From positions 1 to 64,000 of the forward strand of contig NZ_JBFLUG010000009.1 in assembly GCF_041008525.1 (NCBI RefSeq): 64,000 nucleotides of DNA, given 5' to 3'. Source of the DNA: Parafrankia sp041008525 (GTDB lineage: Bacteria > Actinomycetota > Actinomycetes > Frankiales > Frankiaceae). The first letter of the stretch is position 1, and the number at the start of each line of letters is the position of its first letter. Shown here one piece after another: positions 55,330-63,049 of the stretch. The notes beneath the pieces were generated by a model that saw only the letters and a list, made by a program, of their open reading frames with translations, had not been told where the DNA came from and made no database searches. A program made the position numbers and the translations under genes.

Positions 55330-58026
55330 TTGCTTATCGACAGATCTCTCGTGGAGGCGGCGCTCCCTGGCTACGCGGTCGAGGGAGACCTCGGCAAGGG
55401 GGGCTACGGCCTCGTGCTCGCCGGCCAGCACCGGCTCATCGGCCGCAAGGTGGCCATCAAGATCCTCCTTGACACCAGCGACGACCCGGATCTACGCGCG
55501 CGTTTCCTCTCCGAGGCCCGCGTGCTCGCGGAGCTCGACCACCCGCACATCGTGCGCATCCACGACTACGTGGAGCACCAGGGCACCTGCCTGCTGGTGA
55601 TGGAGCTGCTCTCCGGCGGCACACTCAAGCAGCGCATCACCGCCGGGAAGCTCACCCCGGAGACCATCTGCTCCATCGGCATCGCCGCGGCCGCCGCGCT
55701 CGCCACGGCGCACAGCCAGGGCGTGCTGCACCGCGACGTCAAGCCCGACAACATCATGTTTGACGGCTCGGGCCTGCTCAAGGTCACCGACTTCGGCATC
55801 GCGAAGATCTTCGACGGGGCGGAGACCACGGCCAGCGCCATCCTCGGCACGCCCCGCTACATGGCCCCCGAGCAGATCATGGGCGGGCGGCTCTTCCCCT
55901 CCACCGACCTGTACGCGCTGGCCGGCGTCCTGTACGAGATGTTCGCCCAGCGGCCGCTGTTCGGCCGGCAGATGGCGGTCCAGCCGCTGACACACCACCA
56001 CCTGACCGTGATGCCCGAGCCGCTCACGATGGTGCCCGCCCCGGTCTCCGCCGTGATCATGCGCACGCTGGCCAAGGAGCCCGGCGCGAGGTTCGCCGAC
56101 GCCGCCGAGTTCGCCCTGGAGCTGGCCCTCGCGAGCTCCCGGGCGTTCGGCCCGAACTGGATCTCCCGCTCGGACGTCAAGCTCAAGGTGGACGACGAGA
56201 TCCGCGGCGCGATCGGCGGCACCACCAGCAGCAACAGCGGCGGATCCGGGGGCTTCCCGGCCGCCCGCCCCGGCGGGGGCTACCCACCCGGCGGGCCCGG
56301 CTATCCGCCGGGGCAGCCTGGCGGCGGCTACCGCGGGCCGATCCCGGGTGGGCCGATCCCGGGTGGGCCGGGCGCCGGCTACCCGGGCATGGGCACGCCG
56401 ATGCCCGGTGCGGCCCAGCCGGGGCAGGTGCCCGGCGGTCCCGGCCACAGCCAGCCCGGCCACAGCCAGCCCGGCCACAGCCAGCCCGGCTATGGCCAGC
56501 CCGGCTATGGCCAGCCCGGCTATGGCCAGCCCGACTACGGGCCACCCGGCGGCAGCACACCCCACCCGCGGCCGTTGACCGGCCCGGCGGGCGCGACACC
56601 TCCGTCAGCACCGCTGGCGGCGGGGGGCACTCCCCATCCACGGCCGCTGGGTCCCCCGCCCGGCTCCACGCCGCAGCCGCGGCCGCTCGGGCCGGGCCCC
56701 GGGCCCACCCGCCCCTACGCGCCTCCCGGCCAGCAGGGCCCGGGCGCCGCCCGGCCGACCAGCGCGCAGAACTACGCCGGCGCGGGCTGGGGCGGCGCCG
56801 GTCAGCGGCCGGCGCCACGACCCGGCGGCGCGGCCGCGGGCGGGCCGGGTCACCGGGCGCCAGGCCAGGGGGACCAGAACCGCAACAACCGCATTCTGAT
56901 CATCGCGGCCGTTGTCTTCGTCCTCGTGGTGGCGCTGACAGTCGGCATCGTCGCGGCCGCGTCCGGCGGCGGCGGCGACGACGACCGTGCAACCGTGAGC
57001 CCGGGCAGTGGTGGGGACAGCCCGGTCGCCGCGGGCACGGCCTACAGCGGGCCGCCGGTCACGGTGCAGGGCCTCAGCCCCTACAGCCTCACCATCGACC
57101 CGCAGGGCGCGCTGCTCGTCACCAGCCTCTCCACGGACCGCGTCCAGAAGATCACCAGCACCGGTCAGGTCTCCGATCTCGCCGGCACCGGCTCGGGGGG
57201 CTACGCCGGCGACGGCGGGCCCGCCGCGTCCGCGCAGGTCGACGGGCCCGGCTCGGCGGTGCTGGACAAGGACGGCAACATCTACGTCTCGGACGCGCAG
57301 AACTTCCGCATCCGGAAGATCACCCCGAACGGGACGATCACCACGATCGCCGGCACCGGCACCAGTGGCTTCTCGGGCGACGGCGGCCAGGCCACGGCCG
57401 CACAGCTCGACAGCGCCGAGAAGGTCGCGGTCGGGCCGGACGGGTCGATCTACATCGCCGACTACGAGAACAACCGCATCCGGAAGATCACCCCGGACGG
57501 CGTCATCAACACCATCGCCGGCACCGGCACCGAGGGCTTCACCGGCGCCGGTGGCCCCGCCACCGCCGCCACCCTGAACGGGCCGAACGACGTCGCGCTG
57601 GCCAGCGACGGCACGCTCTACATCGCCAACCTCGGCAGCAACACCATCCAGAAGATCACTAAGGACGGGATCATCCACACCGTCGCGGGTAACGGCCAGA
57701 AGGGCTTCTCGGGCGACAACGGCCCCGCCACCCGGGCGCAGCTGTCCGTCCCGTCCGTGACCCTCGGCCCCGGCGGCGAGGTCTACATCGCCGACTACGG
57801 CAACAACCGGGTCCGCAAGGTGGACCCGAACGGGACGATCACCACGATCGCCGGGACGGGCACCGAGGGTTTCTCGGGTGACAACGGCCCCGCCAGCGCC
57901 GCCCAGTTCACCGAGCCCAGTTCGGTGGCCATCGACGGCTCTGGCTCGCTCTACATCGCGGACGCCGGCAACGACCGGATCCGGCGCATCGCGCCGAACG
58001 GCACGATCACCACGATCGCCCAGTAG
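55330..58026 (+). CDS. Ser/Thr protein kinase with extracellular NHL beta-propeller (copy 1)
   Basis: 898 residues using TTG 55330; GTG 55351 is an alternative. Kinase domain about 14-285: Gly-loop GDLGKGGYGLV, Lys44 (VAIKIL), HRDVKPDN (Asp136), DFGIAKI (154) and the activation segment GTPRYMAPEQ, all intact. A Gly/Pro/Gln linker of about 220 residues includes GHSQP and GYGQP repeats. One membrane helix at about 522-545 (ILIIAAVVFVLVVALTVGIV). The outside domain is an NHL propeller of about six blades (GFSGDGGQATAAQLDSAEKV, DGSIYIADYENNRIRKITPD). Layout is that of PknD, which senses through its propeller. Fifteen bases before a paralogue. Confidence 0.92.
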   Translation: MLIDRSLVEAALPGYAVEGDLGKGGYGLVLAGQHRLIGRKVAIKILLDTSDDPDLRARFLSEARVLAELDHPHIVRIHDYVEHQGTCLLVMELLSGGTLKQRITAGKLTPETICSIGIAAAAALATAHSQGVLHRDVKPDNIMFDGSGLLKVTDFGIAKIFDGAETTASAILGTPRYMAPEQIMGGRLFPSTDLYALAGVLYEMFAQRPLFGRQMAVQPLTHHHLTVMPEPLTMVPAPVSAVIMRTLAKEPGARFADAAEFALELALASSRAFGPNWISRSDVKLKVDDEIRGAIGGTTSSNSGGSGGFPAARPGGGYPPGGPGYPPGQPGGGYRGPIPGGPIPGGPGAGYPGMGTPMPGAAQPGQVPGGPGHSQPGHSQPGHSQPGYGQPGYGQPGYGQPDYGPPGGSTPHPRPLTGPAGATPPSAPLAAGGTPHPRPLGPPPGSTPQPRPLGPGPGPTRPYAPPGQQGPGAARPTSAQNYAGAGWGGAGQRPAPRPGGAAAGGPGHRAPGQGDQNRNNRILIIAAVVFVLVVALTVGIVAAASGGGGDDDRATVSPGSGGDSPVAAGTAYSGPPVTVQGLSPYSLTIDPQGALLVTSLSTDRVQKITSTGQVSDLAGTGSGGYAGDGGPAASAQVDGPGSAVLDKDGNIYVSDAQNFRIRKITPNGTITTIAGTGTSGFSGDGGQATAAQLDSAEKVAVGPDGSIYIADYENNRIRKITPDGVINTIAGTGTEGFTGAGGPATAATLNGPNDVALASDGTLYIANLGSNTIQKITKDGIIHTVAGNGQKGFSGDNGPATRAQLSVPSVTLGPGGEVYIADYGNNRVRKVDPNGTITTIAGTGTEGFSGDNGPASAAQFTEPSSVAIDGSGSLYIADAGNDRIRRIAPNGTITTIAQ
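56443..56532 (+). repeat. In-frame 15-bp tandem repeat in kinase linker
   Basis: Three copies encoding GHSQP followed by three encoding GYGQP (unit GGCCACAGCCAGCCC and its variant). Within-gene homogenisation of each half suggests recent duplication. Confidence 0.85.
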
Positions 58027-58041
58027 GCCGGGGCACGAACC

Positions 58042-60546
58042 ATGACGTCCGTCGACATCGGCCGTGTCGCGGCCGCGCTGACCGGCTACGAGCTCGGGGG
58101 GGAGCTCGGGCGGGGCGGTTTCGGGGCGGTGCTCGCCGGTCGCCACCGGCTGATCGACCGGGACGTCGCCGTGAAGGTGCTGCTCGAACCGAGCAGCGGC
58201 GGCCACGGCGGGCACGGGAGCGGGTACGGCGACAGCGGAGGCGACCTGCGCGACCGGTTCCTCTCCGAGGCCCGGGTCCTCGCCGGCCTGGACCATCCGC
58301 ACGTCGTGCGCATCTACGACTACGTCGAGCACGACGGCCTCTGCCTGCTGGTGATGGAGCAGCTGACCGGCGGGAGCCTGAAGCACCGCGCACTCGGCCC
58401 GCACGACCCGCGCGCGGGCTGCGCGGTCGGCCTGGCGGCAGCCGGGGCGCTGGCCGCCGCGCATGACCGCGGCGTGCTGCACCGGGACGTCAAGCCGGAC
58501 AACCTGCTGTTCGCCGCGGACGGCACCCCCAAGGTCACCGACTTCGGGATCGCCAAGATCCTGGAGACCACAGCAGCGACCACGACCGGCCTCGTCGGCA
58601 CGCCTCGCTACATGGCTCCGGAACAGATCACCGGCGCCCGCCTCGGACCGGGCACCGACCTGTACTCCCTCGGCGTCGTCCTGTACGAACTGCTCGCCGG
58701 CCGGACACCGTTCCCCGCGGGCCTGCCCGTGCCCGCGCTGCTGCACCATCACATGTCGGTGGCGCCGCTGCCGCTCACCGAGGCGCCGCCGCCGCTGGCC
58801 GCCGTGATCCTCACCGCCCTCGCCAAGGAGCCGGCCTGGCGCCAGCCGACGGCCCACGACTTCGCCCTCGACCTCGCCGCCGCGGCGACGCAGGTGTTCG
58901 GCCCCGGCTGGCTCGCGGCCAGCGGTGTGCCGGTGCGCCTCGGCGACGACGTGCTCGCCGCCGCCGGCCACGCCCAGAGCTCGAACCCCACCGCGGCAGA
59001 ACTGGCCGGCCGCCTCGGCGCTGCCCCGCCGGGCGGCCGCGGCATGCCCGGCTCACCGAGCGGTCACAGCGGGCCCGGCAGGCCGCTCGGGCCGGCGGGC
59101 CCCAGCGGCCCGGGTACGGCCCCGGCCCCCATGCCCGGCGGGCCGAGCTGGCCAGGCGGGCCGAGCTGGCCAGGTGGGCCGGGCGGTTCCAGCTGGCCGG
59201 GCGGACCGGGCACGCCGAGCGGGCCGGTGCCGACCCGGGTCGACCCGTACGGCGGTGCCACCGGCCCGCGTACCAGGCGGCGGGCGCAGCACCATGGCCC
59301 GGGCGGCGGCGGGTACCGGCCCGGACGCGGGACCGTCGTCATCGCCTCGGCCACCGCCGTGGCGCTGCTCGCCGCGGCGATCGGGCTGGGTCTCTGGCTC
59401 ACGGGCGGCTCCGATCCCGAGCGGCCGGCGTACGCCAGCGGCGAGCCCGTCGAGGTCCAGGGTCTGTACAGCGCGGAGGACGTCAGCATCGGCCCGGACG
59501 GGTCGCTCTACACGGTCGACAGCGGCCCGACGTCCGGCGGGCAGGGCCAGGTCCTGCGGCTGCGGCCGGACGGATCCCTGGCCCGGATCGCCGGTGTCGG
59601 CCCGCCCGCTCCGACACCCACTCCCACGCCCACGCCGACCGGCGGGCCGTCCGCGTCGACCACCGCGAGCTCGGCGTCGCCGTCGCCGTCGCCCTCCCCG
59701 ACACCGGTCCTGGGTGACGGCGGGCCGGCTGAGCGCTCGAACCTGATCGGCCCGCACGCCCTCGCGGTCGGCGGTGACGGCGAGGTGTACATCGCCGACA
59801 CCGACGGCGGCCGGATCCGCCTCGTCGACGGGACGAGGATCACGACGGTCGCCGGCACGGCGCCGGACGAGGGCTTCGGCGGAGCGTCCGGCCAGGCAGC
59901 GAAGGCGGCCCTGAGCAGCCCACTCGCGGTGGTGGTCTCCGATGACGGCGTGCTCTACTTCACCGATGGCTACCGCGTCCGAAAGGTCCAGGACGGTCTC
60001 ATCTCGGTGGTCACCGGCAGCGCCGACACCTGGGGCACGTCCGGTGACGGTGGCCCGGCGGCGGAGGCCATGTTCGCCAAGCCGGCGGGCCTCGCGCTCG
60101 CCGACAACGGGGATCTGTACATCTCCGACTACCGCGCCCACACGGTGCGAAAGATCACCCCGGACGGCAAGGTCACGCGCGTCGCGGGCAAGCCGGACGA
60201 GTCCGGGCGCTCGGGTGACGGCGGGCAGGCCGTCAACGCCCTGCTCTCCTACCCACAGGACCTCGCGCTCGGTCCGAACGGCGAGCTCTACATCGCCGAC
60301 TCCGCCAACAACGCGATCCGGGTCGTGTCCGCCGTCGACGGTAAGATCACCACGTTCGCGGGTTCGAGCGAAGCCACCGCGAACATCGCGGACGGCGGCC
60401 AGGCCACCGAGACCCGCATGATGCCCCGCGGTCTGGCGGTCGACGTCTCCGGAGCCGTCTACGTCAGCGAGGGTGACGGCGGAGTCAGGCGCATCGGGCC
60501 GGACGGCATCGTGTCGACCGTGCTGCGGGCGGCGGAGGAGGATTAA
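58042..60546 (+). CDS. Ser/Thr protein kinase with extracellular NHL beta-propeller (copy 2)
   Basis: 834 residues from ATG 58042. Kinase domain about 16-300: GELGRGGFGAV, Lys45 (VAVKVLL), HRDVKPDN (Asp149), DFGIAKI (167), GTPRYMAPEQ. A Gly/His/Ser insertion of about 18 residues (GGHGGHGSGYGDSGG) sits between strand 3 and helix C, absent from copy 1. A Gly/Pro linker and a helix at about 430-452 (VVIASATAVALLAAAIGLGL) lead to an NHL propeller interrupted by a Pro/Thr/Ser loop (PTPTPTPTPT ... PSPSPSPTP). Same architecture as its neighbour, so a tandem duplication that has diverged. Probably co-transcribed. Confidence 0.92.
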   Translation: MTSVDIGRVAAALTGYELGGELGRGGFGAVLAGRHRLIDRDVAVKVLLEPSSGGHGGHGSGYGDSGGDLRDRFLSEARVLAGLDHPHVVRIYDYVEHDGLCLLVMEQLTGGSLKHRALGPHDPRAGCAVGLAAAGALAAAHDRGVLHRDVKPDNLLFAADGTPKVTDFGIAKILETTAATTTGLVGTPRYMAPEQITGARLGPGTDLYSLGVVLYELLAGRTPFPAGLPVPALLHHHMSVAPLPLTEAPPPLAAVILTALAKEPAWRQPTAHDFALDLAAAATQVFGPGWLAASGVPVRLGDDVLAAAGHAQSSNPTAAELAGRLGAAPPGGRGMPGSPSGHSGPGRPLGPAGPSGPGTAPAPMPGGPSWPGGPSWPGGPGGSSWPGGPGTPSGPVPTRVDPYGGATGPRTRRRAQHHGPGGGGYRPGRGTVVIASATAVALLAAAIGLGLWLTGGSDPERPAYASGEPVEVQGLYSAEDVSIGPDGSLYTVDSGPTSGGQGQVLRLRPDGSLARIAGVGPPAPTPTPTPTPTGGPSASTTASSASPSPSPSPTPVLGDGGPAERSNLIGPHALAVGGDGEVYIADTDGGRIRLVDGTRITTVAGTAPDEGFGGASGQAAKAALSSPLAVVVSDDGVLYFTDGYRVRKVQDGLISVVTGSADTWGTSGDGGPAAEAMFAKPAGLALADNGDLYISDYRAHTVRKITPDGKVTRVAGKPDESGRSGDGGQAVNALLSYPQDLALGPNGELYIADSANNAIRVVSAVDGKITTFAGSSEATANIADGGQATETRMMPRGLAVDVSGAVYVSEGDGGVRRIGPDGIVSTVLRAAEED

Positions 60547-60595
60547 AGCCACGCGCGGGCACGCAGGCGCCCGGGCATCGGACGGAACGGGCGGC

Positions 60596-62323
60596 ATGGT
60601 CGACGGGCACGGTGCGGTCGACCGGCGGGAGGCGCTGCGCCTCGCCGGGGTGGGTCTGGCACTGCTGGGTCTTGGCGGGTTCACCGTCGGCGTTGCCGGG
60701 TGCGGCGGCGCGAGCGAGGAGAAGCCGACCGAGCGGGACTGGCAGCGTCTCGCGGAGAAGCTCTCCGGCCGCCTGGTCCGGCCAGGCGCGCAGGACTACG
60801 CCACCGCGAGCCAGCTCTTCGATCCCGCCTTCGATCAGATCCGGCCACAGGGGATCGCCTACTGTGCCTCGGCTGCCGACGTGGCGGCCAGTCTCGCGTT
60901 CGCGCGGTCAGCCGGGATTGCGCTCGCCGCCCGCTCCGGGGGGCACAGCTACGGCGGCTACTCCGCCAGCACCGGCCTGGTCATCGACGTGTCGCTCCTG
61001 AACGAGGTCCGCCCGGGGAGCCGCTCGGGTGCGGGCGGCCCCACCGCGGACGGCCCCGCCGCGGACGGCACAGCGGCTGCGGGCATCGCGGCCATCGGCG
61101 CGGGAGCCCAGCTCGTCGATGTCTACGACCAGCTCGCGCAGGCGGGGGCGGCGCTTGCTGCCGGCTCCTGCCCGACGGTGGGAGTGGCCGGCCTCACCCT
61201 CGGCGGCGGCATCGGGGTTGCCGGCCGGCGCCACGGCCTGACCTGCGACCAGCTGCTCTCCGCCGAGGTGGTCCTCGCCTCCGGCGAGATCATCCGGGTG
61301 GACGGCGAGCGTGACGCCGACCTGTTCTGGGCACTGCGCGGGGGCGGGGGCGGCAACTTCGGGGTGGTCACCTCGTTCACGTTCGCCACCTACCAGGCGG
61401 TACCTCTGACGATCTTCACCTACCGGTGGCCGTGGGACGCCGCGGCCGATGTGATCGCCGCCTGGCAGGACTGGAACCTGCGGCCGGACGCCCCGGACGA
61501 GCTGTGGTCCACCTGTGTCCTCACGAGCACCACGAGCACGGACGGCGCGACCGCGACCGTCCCCGCGATCCGGATCAGCGGCGTGATCAGCGACGTCACC
61601 CCCGCCTCCGGCTCCGGCCCGGGCGCACGCACACCACTTGGCGGGTCATCCGGGTCATCCGGGTCATCCGGCTCGGCCACCGCCGTCCCGCGGGCGGCCC
61701 AGGACCTGCTCGCCCAGCTGGTGGACGCCGTCGGCCGCGCCCCGTCCTCGGCCTTCGCAGCTCAGCGCGGCCCGCTGGAGGCCATGCTGATCGAAGCCGG
61801 CTGCGCGGGCCGGACCGTGGCCCAGTGCCACCTCACCGGTCGCCACCCCGAGGGCATGCTGCCCCGGGTGGCCCAGCTCGCGGCGTCGAACTTCCTCACC
61901 GAACCGCTGTCGGGCGCCGGCACCGAGGCACTGCTGGACGCCGTCGAGGCACGCCAGCGGGTGCCCGGCCTGCGCTCAGGCGGCGTCATCCTCGACTCCT
62001 GGGGCGGCGCCATCGGGCGGCTGGGCCCGCAGGAGACCGCGTTCGTCCACCGAGACGTGGTCGCGAGCGCGCAGTACATCGCCGGCTACGACCTCGGTGA
62101 CGACGGCGACCTGCGCGCCCGCAACGCCGGCTGGCTGCGGGACACGGTGGCGGCGCTGGCCCCGCACGTCTCGCGGTCGGCCTACCAGAACTACATCGAC
62201 CCGCAGCTGACGGACTGGGAGACCGCCTACTACGGGGCGAACCTGCCCCGGCTCCGGTCGGTGAAGCGCGCCTACGACCCGGACAACGTCTTCACCTTCG
62301 CGCAGAGCATCCGCCCCGCCTGA
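60596..62323 (+). CDS. Bicovalent FAD oxidase (BBE-like), Tat lipoprotein
   Basis: 575 residues from ATG 60596. Arg10-Arg11 before a hydrophobic stretch and Cys36 (VAGC) suggest Tat export and lipidation. FAD_binding_4 domain: RPQGIAYCASAADVAASLAF, RSGGHSYGGYS with FAD-linking His117, ASGSCPTVGVAGLTLGGGIG-type loop, and RRHGLTCDQLLSAE with Cys217 in place for the second flavin bond. C-terminal BBE segment: YQNYIDPQLTDWETAYYGAN, LRSVKRAYDPDNVFTFAQS. Family members oxidise sugars or secondary metabolites with oxygen; a berberine/oligosaccharide-oxidase type reaction outside the cell is expected. Internal low-complexity insertions (AAGIAAIGAG, GSSGSSGSSGS) are strain-like additions. Forty-nine bases after the kinase. 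Confidence 0.88.
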   Translation: MVDGHGAVDRREALRLAGVGLALLGLGGFTVGVAGCGGASEEKPTERDWQRLAEKLSGRLVRPGAQDYATASQLFDPAFDQIRPQGIAYCASAADVAASLAFARSAGIALAARSGGHSYGGYSASTGLVIDVSLLNEVRPGSRSGAGGPTADGPAADGTAAAGIAAIGAGAQLVDVYDQLAQAGAALAAGSCPTVGVAGLTLGGGIGVAGRRHGLTCDQLLSAEVVLASGEIIRVDGERDADLFWALRGGGGGNFGVVTSFTFATYQAVPLTIFTYRWPWDAAADVIAAWQDWNLRPDAPDELWSTCVLTSTTSTDGATATVPAIRISGVISDVTPASGSGPGARTPLGGSSGSSGSSGSATAVPRAAQDLLAQLVDAVGRAPSSAFAAQRGPLEAMLIEAGCAGRTVAQCHLTGRHPEGMLPRVAQLAASNFLTEPLSGAGTEALLDAVEARQRVPGLRSGGVILDSWGGAIGRLGPQETAFVHRDVVASAQYIAGYDLGDDGDLRARNAGWLRDTVAALAPHVSRSAYQNYIDPQLTDWETAYYGANLPRLRSVKRAYDPDNVFTFAQSIRPA

Positions 62324-62843
62324 GCGGGCACGCGGCGCGACGCTGAACGGGCACACCCCACCACCAACGTCACTCACCGTAGTCAGCTGCCCGACAAGGC
62401 TGCCGCTCCAGGCAGGGAGTCGACGTCACCCGCCCGGAACGGTAGGGATCAGTACATCGGTTCGCCGGGGCGTCGGCTACTGGCCGCCCCTGGTCAATCC
62501 CCTGTCAGTTCCGTGTCATCGGACGGGCCCGTACCCGGACCCCGATGTCTCCGGCCCAGCAGGGGTTTCCCGGCCGCGGCAACCCTGCTCGATCGGCGGT
62601 TCGACACGCCGTCGGAGGCCACGGGGTGGGCTCACGGGCCGACCTCGCGGGCCGTCCCCGCGATCTCCGCGGGCGGGCGGAGGACCACCCGTGGGCCGCG
62701 CGGGGACCCCGCCGTGGCACGGCGGTTCCCCTTGCGACCACTACTCAAAGTCAGTACACACATGCTGTCGGCAACCACCGACCGTCACCACAGGCACCGG
62801 ACCCCCGAGGGCACCGGTTCGCCCACGCTCTTCGGGAGGTCCA
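62324..62843. other. 520-base region between oxidase and small membrane protein
   Basis: No gene is supported; frames here lack ribosome sites. It contains an imperfect hairpin around CAGCAGGGGTTTCCC / GCGGCAACCCTGC (62558-62590), and an AT-richer stretch (TTGCGACCACTACTCAAAGT, about 62732) that may hold the promoter for 62844. I looked for a ydaO-type riboswitch, common near wall hydrolases, without finding its core. Confidence 0.4.
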
Positions 62844-63002
62844 ATGAAGCAGCTGATCTGGCCGTGGGGTGTGACCATCTTCATCATCTTCTTCATGGTC
62901 ACCGCCCCCGGCGACGCCGCTGATGTGGTTCACAGCGCATTCGGTGCTCTGGGCACCGTGGCCGACGGGCTCAGCAGTTTCGTCTCGGACGTCGCAGTCT
63001 GA
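62844..63002 (+). CDS. 52-residue membrane protein
   Basis: Starts at ATG 62844 with GGGAGGT immediately upstream. One hydrophobic helix (WPWGVTIFIIFFMVTAP) is followed by a short outside segment GDAADVVHSAFGALGTVADG that resembles small membrane proteins encoded beside conjugation or secretion-like gene sets in actinobacteria. No family name is known to me. It converges on the lytic transglycosylase gene, 47 bases apart. Its strong ribosome site and clean amphipathic tail make it credible despite its size. Confidence 0.65.
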   Translation: MKQLIWPWGVTIFIIFFMVTAPGDAADVVHSAFGALGTVADGLSSFVSDVAV

Positions 63003-63049
63003 GGCCGGGGCCGGGGCGGTGGGGACGCCCCGGCGAGACCGGAAATCCC

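Noticed and set aside
56443..56532. CRISPR-like regular repeats
   Set aside because: Units are contiguous 15-mers without spacers and encode a Pro/Gly/Gln linker of a kinase.
56605..58971. 788-codon minus-strand frame opposite the kinases
   Set aside because: Runs across the end of one kinase gene and the start of the next; composition is shadow-like (GDRPVRGDLPDAEVLRVRDV repeats are the complement of NHL blades).
62324..62843. ydaO (c-di-AMP) riboswitch before the small gene or wall hydrolase
   Set aside because: Such switches often precede actinobacterial wall hydrolases, but the hydrolase is on the other strand with its start outside the window, and I found no conserved core sequence here.
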